From Serratia sp. FDAARGOS_506 (lineage in GTDB: Bacteria; Pseudomonadota; Gammaproteobacteria; Enterobacterales; Enterobacteriaceae), in assembly GCF_003812745.1 (NCBI RefSeq), contig NZ_CP033831.1, positions 186,001 through 250,000 on the forward strand: a stretch of 64,000 nucleotides of DNA. The letters run 5' to 3'. Within the stretch, counting starts at the first letter, position 1, and every line of letters starts with the position of its first letter. Made by a program: the position numbers and the translations under genes. The notes under the pieces were generated by a model, which did no database searches, had not been told where the DNA came from, and saw nothing but the letters and a program-made list of their open reading frames with translations. Positions 15,052 through 23,500 of this stretch are shown here, in pieces.

Positions 15052-16341
15052 TTATTTCTGCTCCGCCGGTTCGTCCGGCGCGTCAAGCACCTCTTCTTCC
15101 TTGCGGAACAGGCTGATGACCTTGAACAGCAGGCTCAGGCCGATACCGACGATGGTCGCCAGCGCCATGCCTTTCAGCTCCGCCGCGCCGATATGCACCT
15201 TGGCGCCGCTCACGCCGATGATCAGGATCACCGAGGTCAAAATCAGGTTTTGTGCCTTGTTGTAATCCACTTTGGACTCGATCAGCACGCGAATGCCCGA
15301 GGCGCCGATCACGCCATACAGCAGCAGGGAAACGCCGCCCATCACCGGCACCGGCACCGCCTGGATCGCCGCCGCCAGCTTGCCGATGCAGGACAACAGG
15401 ATAGCCAGTACTGCCGCGCCGCCGATCACCCAGGTGCTGTAGACCTTGGTGATGGCCATCACGCCGATGTTCTCGCCGTAGGTGGTGTTCGGCGTGGAAC
15501 CGAAGAAGCCGGAAAACACCGTCGAAATGCCGTTGGCGAACATTGAGCGATGCAGGCCCGGATCGCGGATCAGGTCTTTTTTCACGATGTTGGCGGTCAC
15601 CACCAGGTGGCCGACGTGCTCGGCGATCACCACCAGCGCCGCCGGCAGAATGGTGAAGATGGCGAACCACTCAAAGCGCGGAGTGTAGAAGGTCGGCAGC
15701 GCGAACCAGTGCGCCTCGCGGATCGGAGTCAAATCTACCACGCCCATGAAGAACGACAGCGCATAGCCCACCAGCACGCCGATCAGGATCGGGATAATCG
15801 CCAGGAAACCGCGGAACAGCACCGAACCGAGCACCGTAACCGCCAATGTCACCAGCGAAATGGTGATGGTGGTCGAGTCGGCGCTGGTGCCTTCCGCCGG
15901 CAGCAGCCCCGCCATGTTGGCCGCTACGCCCGCCAGCTCCAGGCCGATAACGGCAACGATCGCCCCCATCGCCGCCGGCGGGAACATCACGTCCAGCCAG
16001 CCGGTGCCGGCTTTTTTCACGATCAGCGCCACCAGGCAGAACAGCACGCCGCACATGATGAAACCGCCTAACGCCACTTCATAACCAAGCGGCAACAGCA
16101 GCAGCACCGGCGAGATAAACGCGAAGCTGGAACCGAGGTAGGCCGGGATCTTGCCTTTACAGATGAACAGATACAGCAGCGTGCCGATGCCGTTGAACAG
16201 CAACACGGTCGCCGGGTTGATCTTGAACAGGATAGGCACCAGCACGGTGGCGCCGAACATGGCGAACAGGTGCTGGAAGCTGAGCGGAATGGTCTGGAGC
16301 AGCGGCGGGCGCTCGCTGACGCCGATGGCGCGACGGGTCAT
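15052..16341 (-). CDS. uraA: Uracil permease UraA
   Basis: Proton-coupled uracil symporter of the NCS2/NAT family in the inner membrane, with 14 helices. The 429 residues match E. coli UraA almost throughout: the N-terminus MTRRAIGVSERPPLLQTIPL, AYLGSSFAFISPV, the motif VVIAEHVGHLVVTANI with the substrate-contacting Glu, and STPNTTYGENIGVMAI. It lies downstream of upp on the same strand, as in the E. coli upp-uraA operon. Here a terminator and an ERIC element sit between the two, so transcription of uraA may be partly separate or reduced. Confidence 0.97.
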   Translation of the reverse strand: MTRRAIGVSERPPLLQTIPLSFQHLFAMFGATVLVPILFKINPATVLLFNGIGTLLYLFICKGKIPAYLGSSFAFISPVLLLLPLGYEVALGGFIMCGVLFCLVALIVKKAGTGWLDVMFPPAAMGAIVAVIGLELAGVAANMAGLLPAEGTSADSTTITISLVTLAVTVLGSVLFRGFLAIIPILIGVLVGYALSFFMGVVDLTPIREAHWFALPTFYTPRFEWFAIFTILPAALVVIAEHVGHLVVTANIVKKDLIRDPGLHRSMFANGISTVFSGFFGSTPNTTYGENIGVMAITKVYSTWVIGGAAVLAILLSCIGKLAAAIQAVPVPVMGGVSLLLYGVIGASGIRVLIESKVDYNKAQNLILTSVILIIGVSGAKVHIGAAELKGMALATIVGIGLSLLFKVISLFRKEEEVLDAPDEPAEQK

Positions 16342-16388
16342 GTGTGCTTTTCCTCTGAGTCATTAATCGTTATGCAAGCTGAATTGTC

Positions 16389-16516
16389 TATGCTCAATGG
16401 ATTTCAAGTTACAGCCAGGCGGCCAAGGCAATAATCCCCAGGAGCTTATATCAAATAAGTGACTGGGGTTATTGCCTGCAGCCAACAACGCTGTAGCTTG
16501 AAAGACGAAGAGCATA
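16389..16516. repeat. ERIC element (upp-uraA spacer)
   Basis: A 128-bp imperfect palindrome. TATGCTC (16389) pairs with GAGCATA (16516), TTTCAAGTTACAGC with GCTGTAGCTTGAAA, and the centre CCCCAGGAGCTTATAT...AATAAGTGACTGGGG matches the core regions known from ERIC typing primers. The length fits the usual 127 bp. A second element is at 59982-60107. It lies inside the upp-uraA transcript path and could fold in RNA and change mRNA processing. Confidence 0.88.
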
Positions 16517-16541
16517 AAAAAGCCGACTCGTTAAGTCGGCT
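16516..16541 (-). terminator. Terminator after upp
   Basis: AGCCGACT and AGTCGGCT form an 8-bp stem with a 5-base loop. On the minus strand it is followed by a T-run (16520-16515). It separates upp from uraA. Confidence 0.85.
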
Positions 16542-16548
16542 CAAATGT

Positions 16549-17175
16549 TTACTTGGTACCAAATATCTTGTCGCCCGCATCGCCCAGGCCAGGCACGATG
16601 TAGCCCTTGTCGTTCAGGCACTGATCGATGGAGGCGGTGTACAGCTCAACGTCCGGGTGCGCTTTCTCCAGCGCGGCGATGCCTTCCGGCGCCGCCACCA
16701 GGACCAGCACCTTGATGCTGTGGCAGCCGGCTTTCTTCAGCAGATCGATAGTGGCGATCATCGAACCGCCGGTGGCCAGCATCGGGTCGACGACCAACGC
16801 CATGCGCTCTTCGATGTTGGAAACCAGCTTCTGGAAGTAAGGCACAGGCTCCAGGGTTTCTTCGTCGCGGTAAACGCCCACCACGCTGATGCGCGCGCTC
16901 GGCACGTGCTCCAGCACCCCTTCCATCATGCCCAGGCCAGCGCGCAGAATAGGCACTACGGTAATCTTTTTCCCTTTGATCTGATCCACTTCAACTGGCC
17001 CGCACCAGCCTTCGATGGTGACTTTTTCCGTCTCCAGATCGGCGGTCGCTTCATAGGTCAGTAAACTACCCACTTCTGAGGCCAGCTCACGGAAGCGTTT
17101 GGTGCTGATGTCATTTTCGCGCATCAGGCCAAGCTTGTGTTTTACCAGCGGGTGTTTCACCTCAACGATCTTCAT
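16549..17175 (-). CDS. upp: Uracil phosphoribosyltransferase
   Basis: Converts uracil and PRPP to UMP, the first step of uracil salvage, in the cytoplasm. The PRPP-binding loop [20 protein letters not shown] is clear, and the protein aligns end to end with E. coli Upp (208 residues here, same C-terminus [12 protein letters not shown]). ATG 17175 is preferred over the preceding ATG codon because it gives [10 protein letters not shown] and has AGGAG upstream. It is paired with uraA, which imports the substrate, but a terminator and ERIC element intervene. It is divergent from purM. Confidence 0.97.
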   Translation of the reverse strand: MKIVEVKHPLVKHKLGLMRENDISTKRFRELASEVGSLLTYEATADLETEKVTIEGWCGPVEVDQIKGKKITVVPILRAGLGMMEGVLEHVPSARISVVGVYRDEETLEPVPYFQKLVSNIEERMALVVDPMLATGGSMIATIDLLKKAGCHSIKVLVLVAAPEGIAALEKAHPDVELYTASIDQCLNDKGYIVPGLGDAGDKIFGTK

Positions 17176-17328
17176 CATTTTTCTCCTATTAAGGTGGTTG
17201 CGGCCAAAAAAATCGCGGGATTATACCTCCTTTTTTTTGCCGCGCCACCCACAATAGCCCGATCGGGATCAACAAAAGTTTGAATATCAGTATAGATGAC
17301 GAAAAAGCGGAGCCGGTTCACAAGCCGC

Positions 17329-17344
17329 TCGCAAACGTTTGCCT
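17329..17344 (+). promoter_or_regulatory. PurR operator of purMN
   Basis: TCGCAAACGTTTGCCT contains the palindromic GCAAACGTTTGC that defines PurR sites. It lies about 90 bases before the purM GTG and just after a possible -10 (TATAGA, 17291). In E. coli purMN is repressed by PurR with hypoxanthine or guanine. Confidence 0.88.
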
Positions 17345-17430
17345 GCGCTGTTAGAATTGCCGCGCCTTATTCCGGAATCAACATCGGAAGCACAGTTTTC
17401 AAACCGCAAACCGTCGTGGGGAATCGCGCA

Positions 17431-18468
17431 GTGACCGACAAAACCTCTCTCAGCTATAAAGACGCAGGTGTCGATATCGATGCAGGCAACGCATTGGTAG
17501 ACCGCATCAAAGGTGTAGTTAAACAGACCCGTCGCCCGGAAGTGATGGGCGGTCTGGGCGGGTTTGGCGCCCTGTGTGCGTTGCCGCAGAAATACCGCGA
17601 GCCGGTGCTGGTTTCCGGTACCGACGGCGTGGGCACCAAGCTGCGTCTGGCGATGGATTTGAAACGCCACGACACCATCGGCATCGATCTGGTGGCGATG
17701 TGCGTCAACGATCTGGTGGTTCAGGGCGCCGAGCCGCTGTTCTTCCTCGATTACTACGCCACCGGCAAGCTGGATGTGGACACCGCAGCCAGCGTGATCA
17801 CCGGCATCGCCGAAGGCTGCAAACAGTCCGGCTGTGCGCTGGTGGGCGGCGAAACCGCTGAAATGCCGGGCATGTACCACGGCGAAGACTACGACGTGGC
17901 CGGTTTCTGCGTCGGCGTGGTCGAAAAATCCGAGATCATCGACGGCAGCAAAGTGCAGTCCGGCGACGCGCTGATCGCCCTGGGCGCTTCCGGCCCGCAC
18001 TCCAACGGCTACTCGCTGGTGCGCAAAATCCTGGAAGTGAGCAACACCGATCCGACCGCCACTCAGCTGGAAGGCAAGCCGCTGGCCGACCACCTGCTGG
18101 CGCCGACCAAGATTTACGTGAAGTCCGTGCTGGAGCTGATCGAGAAGGCGGACGTACACGCCATCGCTCACCTCACCGGCGGCGGCTTCTGGGAAAACAT
18201 TCCACGCGTGCTGCCGGAAGGCATGCAGGCGGTGATCGACGAAGCCAGCTGGCAATGGCCGGCGGTGTTCACCTGGCTGCAGCAGGCCGGTAACGTCAGC
18301 CGTCATGAAATGTACCGCACCTTCAACTGCGGCGTAGGCATGGTCATCGCCCTGCCGGAAGCCGAAGTGGAAGCGGCCATCGCGCTGTTGACCGCAGCAG
18401 GTGAAAAAGCGTGGAAAATCGGTAAACTGACCGCCTCTTCCGACGAACAACAAGTGGTCATCAACTGA
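17431..18468 (+). CDS. purM: Phosphoribosylformylglycinamidine cyclo-ligase PurM
   Basis: ATP-dependent AIR synthetase, fifth step of de novo purine synthesis, cytoplasmic. The GTG at 17431 gives [20 protein letters not shown], the E. coli N-terminus, and 345 residues, the E. coli length; an upstream in-frame extension is not conserved and would cover the PurR site. Motifs include [27 protein letters not shown] and [13 protein letters not shown]. Its stop overlaps the purN start by one base (TGATG), so the two are translationally coupled. Controlled by the PurR box at 17329. Confidence 0.97.
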   Translation: MTDKTSLSYKDAGVDIDAGNALVDRIKGVVKQTRRPEVMGGLGGFGALCALPQKYREPVLVSGTDGVGTKLRLAMDLKRHDTIGIDLVAMCVNDLVVQGAEPLFFLDYYATGKLDVDTAASVITGIAEGCKQSGCALVGGETAEMPGMYHGEDYDVAGFCVGVVEKSEIIDGSKVQSGDALIALGASGPHSNGYSLVRKILEVSNTDPTATQLEGKPLADHLLAPTKIYVKSVLELIEKADVHAIAHLTGGGFWENIPRVLPEGMQAVIDEASWQWPAVFTWLQQAGNVSRHEMYRTFNCGVGMVIALPEAEVEAAIALLTAAGEKAWKIGKLTASSDEQQVVIN

Positions 18469-19106
18469 TGAAAAAGATCGTGGTGTTGGTCTCCGGCCAG
18501 GGGAGCAATCTCCAGGCGCTGATTGACGCCTGCCAGCAGGGGCGCATCGCCGCCGAGATCGTGGCGGTGTTCAGCAACAAGGCGCAGGCTTACGGCCTGC
18601 AGCGCGCCAAGGCGGCCGGCATCGCCGCCCAAGCGCTGGATGCCAAGGCTTACGCCGATCGCGCGGCGTTCGACGCCGCGTTGGCGGACGCTATCGACGA
18701 GTACCAGCCCGATCTGGTGGTGCTGGCCGGCTACATGCGCATCCTCAGCCCGCAGTTCGTGCAGCGCTATGCTGGCCGCATGCTGAACATTCACCCTTCC
18801 CTGCTGCCGAAATACCCGGGGCTGCATACCCACCGTCAGGCCATCGACAACGGCGACAGCGAGCATGGCACTTCGGTGCACTTCGTGACCGAACAACTCG
18901 ACGGCGGCCCGGTGATTTTGCAGGCCAAGGTGCCGATTTTCGCTGACGACGAGGAGGATGACGTGGTTGAACGGGTGCAAACCCAGGAACACACGATCTA
19001 TCCACTGGTGGTGAGCTGGTTCGTCGACGGCCGCTTGGCAATACGCGATGGCGCCGCCTGGCTGGACGGCGAACGCTTGCCTGAGCAGGGTCACGCCGCC
19101 GACTGA
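18468..19106 (+). CDS. purN: Phosphoribosylglycinamide formyltransferase PurN
   Basis: Transfers the formyl group of 10-formyl-tetrahydrofolate to GAR in de novo purine synthesis. The 212 residues contain VLVSGQGSNLQALI at the N-terminus, the catalytic Asn and His in MLNIHPSLLPKYPGLHTH, and the catalytic Asp in TEQLDGGPVILQA. Its ATG overlaps the purM stop. A strong terminator follows at 19131, so purMN is a two-gene unit as in E. coli. Confidence 0.97.
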   Translation: MKKIVVLVSGQGSNLQALIDACQQGRIAAEIVAVFSNKAQAYGLQRAKAAGIAAQALDAKAYADRAAFDAALADAIDEYQPDLVVLAGYMRILSPQFVQRYAGRMLNIHPSLLPKYPGLHTHRQAIDNGDSEHGTSVHFVTEQLDGGPVILQAKVPIFADDEEDDVVERVQTQEHTIYPLVVSWFVDGRLAIRDGAAWLDGERLPEQGHAAD

Positions 19107-19130
19107 TGCGCGCAGCCTGAACCTTGCCTA

Positions 19131-19166
19131 AACGGCGCCCATGCGGCGCCGTTTTTTTTCGCCTTC
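19131..19166 (+). terminator. Terminator of purMN
   Basis: AACGGCGCC (19131-19139) and GGCGCCGTT (19145-19153) form a 9-bp stem followed by a run of T residues. Confidence 0.9.
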
Positions 19167-19219
19167 ATCCATTCTGTGAAGTTATACTTTGCACAATTTC
19201 ACGGCACAAAGGAGCCCAC

Positions 19220-19771
19220 ATGTCCAGCACTGCCAGCGTCAGGTTACGCCCATTGGAACGGGACGATCTGTCGTTCGTCCACCAGATGGACAACAACGCC
19301 AGCGTTATGCGCTATTGGTTTGAAGAACCCTACGAAGCCTTTGTCGAGCTTTCCGATCTCTACGACAAACACATCCACGATCAGAGCGAGCGCCGCTTTA
19401 TCATCGAGCACGAAGGCGCCAAGGTCGGCCTAGTGGAACTGGTGGAGATCGATCACATCCACCGCCGTGCTGAGTTCCAGATCATCATCGATCCCGCCCA
19501 CCAGGGCAAAGGCTACGCCAGCACCGCCGCCCGTCTGGCGATGGACTACGGTTTCTCGGTGCTGAACCTGTACAAGCTGTACCTGATCGTCGACAAGGAG
19601 AACCCGAAGGCGATCCACATCTACAGCAAGCTGGGCTTCAACGTGGAAGGCGAGCTGATCGACGAGTTTTTCGTCAACGGCGAATACCGCACCGTGCTGC
19701 GCATGTGTATCTTCCAGCCGCAATACCTGGCGAAGTTCAAAACGCCTAATGATAAGCCGCTGGTGAAGTGA
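19220..19771 (+). CDS. speG: Spermidine N1-acetyltransferase SpeG
   Basis: GNAT enzyme that acetylates spermidine and spermine to limit polyamine toxicity. ATG 19220 follows AAAGGAG and gives [16 protein letters not shown], aligned with the E. coli start. Typical SpeG stretches are [37 protein letters not shown] and [20 protein letters not shown]. The 183 residues fit. In E. coli speG lies elsewhere, so the position after purMN is a local arrangement. It has its own terminator. Confidence 0.95.
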   Translation: MSSTASVRLRPLERDDLSFVHQMDNNASVMRYWFEEPYEAFVELSDLYDKHIHDQSERRFIIEHEGAKVGLVELVEIDHIHRRAEFQIIIDPAHQGKGYASTAARLAMDYGFSVLNLYKLYLIVDKENPKAIHIYSKLGFNVEGELIDEFFVNGEYRTVLRMCIFQPQYLAKFKTPNDKPLVK

Positions 19772-19790
19772 CGCTTAGCAAAAAAAAGAG

Positions 19791-19815
19791 AAAACCCGCG
19801 AAAGCGGGTTTTTTA
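19791..19815 (+). terminator. Terminator of speG
   Basis: AAAACCCGC-gaaa-GCGGGTTTT with further T residues: a compact intrinsic terminator with a GNRA-type loop. Confidence 0.9.
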
Positions 19816-19971
19816 TTGGGAATAAGCGACTAGTATTAATGGATGCTATTTTATCGTCAGGAAATAGCCTGATGAATGCGGAAATAAATAATATTCAGCC
19901 GAGATAATTAATCGAACAATAATTCATATTGATAGTAAGAGTTCCCTCTGCCTCTACAAAGGAAAAATGCC

Positions 19972-20187
19972 ATGACAACCGTCTCAAACCTGATGCTTTT
20001 TATCGGCCTGGCGATGCTCGCCATCGCCGCCGGTCTGAATACCTATAGCGGCTACGCGCCTGCAGATCCCAATAGCGCCCCGCTGTTTTCCCCGCTCTGG
20101 TGGACGCGCTGGTTCCCGCTCTATGCCTCGGGCGGTGCGTTGCTGCTGGTGGGGCTGGTGTTGCGGGTTTCGGGGCGGGAACGTTAA
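19972..20187 (+). CDS. Small two-helix membrane protein, unknown
   Basis: A 71-residue protein with two hydrophobic segments (about residues 7-24 and 50-66) separated by a polar, proline-rich loop containing SPLWWTRWFPLYASGG. AAAGGAAAAA lies just upstream of ATG 19972. I do not recognise a named family. It stands alone between speG and the CDI locus and shares a bidirectional terminator with cdiI. Confidence 0.7.
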   Translation: MTTVSNLMLFIGLAMLAIAAGLNTYSGYAPADPNSAPLFSPLWWTRWFPLYASGGALLLVGLVLRVSGRER

Positions 20188-20193
20188 AAAAAC

Positions 20194-20219
20194 AGAAACG
20201 GCTCCGAAGAGCCGTTTCT
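20194..20219. terminator. Bidirectional terminator, end of the CDI operon
   Basis: AGAAACGGCTC-cgaa-GAGCCGTTTCT is a perfect 11-bp stem. It serves the small membrane gene on one side and cdiBAI on the other. Confidence 0.85.
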
Positions 20220-20228
20220 ATGTATAAG

Positions 20229-20591
20229 TCAGGTCCAATCTTCATAGCCGCTATCATGGATCCAGACGATGCCGCCGGGGCATTCCTCTGTCAGAAACCA
20301 GAATCCGTCGAAGGCATCGGCATCCATTTCCTCCTGATTTTTGGGGAAAACATGTTTAAATAGCGATATTTGCTCACTAGTGCTGCCTCGAAGATACTTA
20401 CCATGAGAAGCCAACCTAATTTTCCCATCTTCAAGTAGCATCTGTAATAGTTGAAAGAAAAATGATTTTCTTTGACTAAAACTTGGTTCCTCGCCATAAC
20501 ACTCTGGTAGTGTCACATGCCAGATTGCATTCATCGAATGACCTTCTAAGGCATTCTTGTATTCGAGAAATTCCTCAGCTGTAATTTTCAT
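20229..20591 (-). CDS. cdiI: Probable CDI immunity protein, DUF596-like
   Basis: A 120-residue acidic cytoplasmic protein starting MKITAEEFLEYKNALEG and ending in an aromatic, acidic stretch (FDGFWFLTEECPGGIVWIHD). It begins five bases after the cdiA stop, exactly where immunity genes lie. I recall the DUF596 family as small proteins next to haemagglutinin-type toxins; this assignment is from memory. It should bind and block the toxin at the C-terminus of this CdiA and would not protect against others. It is markedly more AT-rich than the body of cdiA, like the toxin-coding end. Confidence 0.72.
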   Translation of the reverse strand: MKITAEEFLEYKNALEGHSMNAIWHVTLPECYGEEPSFSQRKSFFFQLLQMLLEDGKIRLASHGKYLRGSTSEQISLFKHVFPKNQEEMDADAFDGFWFLTEECPGGIVWIHDSGYEDWT

Positions 20592-20596
20592 ATGAG

Positions 20597-23500
20597 TTAC
20601 CTAAATTTAATTTCAATAGGTTTTTTAACTTTTCCCTGTAGATTATTGAGTTGTTCATTTTTTATAATTTCAATCGTCCATCGAGCCTTTGTGCTATCTT
20701 CACTTTTGGAAAAATCTCTAAGATTGATAACCATTCCATCTTTTTTTGCAAAGTAAACCATGCCTTTCGGAGTTTTCTTCTCTTCCAATGGTACCGTTCC
20801 AGCTAGCGACTGAGCGTAGTCGATGATTTCTTGTCTTGACAGTTTTCCTGTCGCAAAAACCTTGGTTGTTCCATATTTATTGCTTCCACCTTCGCCCAGA
20901 ACCTGCTCAAACTGCTGACCAAACACGTTCAGCTTACTTTCGTTCTGTTTCGGGTCAAACACCTTAACCAACTGGTTAGTGTTAACCTTCTGTATTTCCC
21001 GCAAATAATCTGCCGTTTTAGTCGACAAATTCGCCCCGGCTACCGTTTCTCCTTTGATAAAATCGGCAACCGGCTGAGTGTTGAACGTTTTTGTTTTGTA
21101 TAGTTCATCGGAAGCGTTCACCAGCTGTCGGCTCAACTTCCTCACGCTGTCTTCGGTCTTACCCAAAATCAATGTGCTGCCGGTGGTTACGGCGCCAGTA
21201 CCAATAATCGCCTCTGGTGCCACAATGTCTGCCGCATAAATACCGGCCTGGTTCAGACAAAGCGCGGGGTTAGTTTTGCAACCGGCAATTGCCAATCGTG
21301 CCGCCAGAACCAATTCTGGCGCAGCTCCCACCAGCGTCATTCCCCCCGCAGTAAGTACCAGACCGCCGCCACCTACGGTCGCCACTATTGCGGCAGCTTC
21401 TCGGCGAGCCACAACACGTTTTGCCGCAGCAACATCACCTTTATCAGCGGCCAAAATGTCTTTCTGATTATCCAGCGCATACTGCATCAACATATGTTCG
21501 GTCATGTTGTAGCGATAAACCGACTGCGCACTGTCCGCAGCACTGTAGGCGCCTTCCGGCGTATGCGTTGTCAACGCCCCGGTCAAAGCCCCGATCACTC
21601 GTGCCGTTTGCTCTTTTACTTCATTGCCGTTTAGCGCTTCCTGCAAACGGTAGAGCTGGCGTTCCTTTTCGTTGAGATTGGCCGGTTCGAACAGCGTGCT
21701 CTGCATCACGACGCCGGCCAGCTCCGCTGCCAGCGCCCCGGCAGCAGCCCCTTTACCGTCGCCGCGCCCGATTTCCGCAGCGATGCCTGCCACAACCGCA
21801 TGGCTGACAGACTTCCCGGCCGCACCCAGAACGTCGCCGTTATCCCCAATCAGGTTGGCGCCCTCGGCCTGAACCTGGCTGCCGATGTTCGCCAGCAGCG
21901 CATTGGTCAGGTTGTCCTTGAAGCTGCCGCCGTTGATGGCGGTATTCAGGCTGGAGCTGATGACGGATTGCCCGGCCACCCGCTGCGCCACCTTGCTCCA
22001 GTCGCCGTTGCTCAGCTGCGGCAGTTTGACGTTGTTTGGGTTAAGCGGTTTGCCTGCCGCATCCTTGCTCCAGCCCATCGCGCTGTCAAAGCCGTTGAGC
22101 GCGCCGCCGATCGCCATCGCAGTGGCGGTCGCCCTGACGTTTTCATTGCTGCCCAGCGCCTGCAGGGTTTTCGACAGGTTGCCTTGGTTTTCCACCAGCG
22201 CGACCGCCGCCTGGGAGGCCAGCGAAGACATCCCGGCCGTGACCGCGCCGCTGGTTACCGCCCCGCCGCCCACGGCGCCGGAAACGCTGGAGGCCGCCGT
22301 GGCCGCCAGTGAACTGCCTGCGGTCACCGCCGCGGCCGCAATGGCGATCACCGCCGCCACTGCCGGGTTCAGGTGCTGGCTCTTGTAATCCCAGCTGTCG
22401 TAAGCGTCTTTGACCTTGCTCCACTGCACGTCGTTGCGCTTATTCAGATCTTTGACCCAGGTGGTGCCCGGCGTATTGCCCAGGGCGTCGATGGCGCTTT
22501 GCAGCGCCTGGCCGTTTTTCACCTTCACATCGGCGCTGACGCCCTTGGCAGCCTCTACGATCAAGGCGCCACCGGTATGAATGCTCGGCAGTACCCACTT
22601 ATTGTCTTCGTACCCTTTGTTGGCCTGCTTGATAAAGAAGCCTTTCGAATTGCTGACGGTCTGTTCGAAAGAGGTGTTTTTCACCGCGCGGAAGTTAACC
22701 TGACCATGCGTGCTGGTCAGGCGCGCATTTTGCCCTGCGGCGATTTTACTGGCTTCATAGGTGCTGTCGTCGCGGCTCATCAGCGTGATATTGCCAGCGG
22801 CGGTAAACTCGGTGACCTTGTTGGTCACGTCATGGCGGGTCTGTTTAACCTCGGTTTTCTTGCCCCACCATTTGCGCTTGGTTTCCTTTTTCTCGTAGTG
22901 GCTGGACTCTTCCATCGCCTGAGCGTAGAGATAGCCGCCCTTGGCGGCGATATCCATATTGCCGGCGCGCATGGCTTCAGCCTGGTTGTGGGCGTCGACC
23001 TGAGCTTTTTGTTTGGCCTCGTCTGCCCCTTTACTTGTCGCCTCATTGCGGGCGGTTGCCAGACGTGATTGTGCGCCATCGCGGTCTTGTGTGGCCTGAG
23101 AGAGGCGCTGTTGTGCATCATTGAGGGCGGATTGTTCGGCATTGATTTCATTGGGGAGCGCATTCGCTCGTTTCTCCTTTTCCAATAAATCATGGGTAAT
23201 GCCGATACCTTCGGCTGCGATGGCAGCACTTTGTTGCCATAAACCCCAGTCGTTTATTTCCATTAGCTTGCCGTGCTTGGCTGTAAACTCTTGAGATTTC
23301 TTGATTACCTCCGCTTGTCTTTGTTTTAGCGAGTTAATGTCACGCTGCAGCGTAGTTAACTCATTGCTTTTACCGTGCTTCGCTTGTTCAGCGCGACTCT
23401 TATCCTGCTGCGCCTGATTAATGCGCTGCTGCGCATTTTGAAGTTGCTGCTCGGCAACGGCGATGCGGCTGCCCCAATCCGTCACCGCTACCGGCGGTTT

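Noticed and set aside
16389..16516. IS element or MITE with transposase
   Set aside because: Length, core sequences and ends match ERIC; no transposase or target duplication is visible.
22190..22215. VENN-like motif in CdiA (VENQ)
   Set aside because: It lies near residue 1440, far from the toxin tip, and has Gln for the last Asn, so it is not taken as the pretoxin junction.
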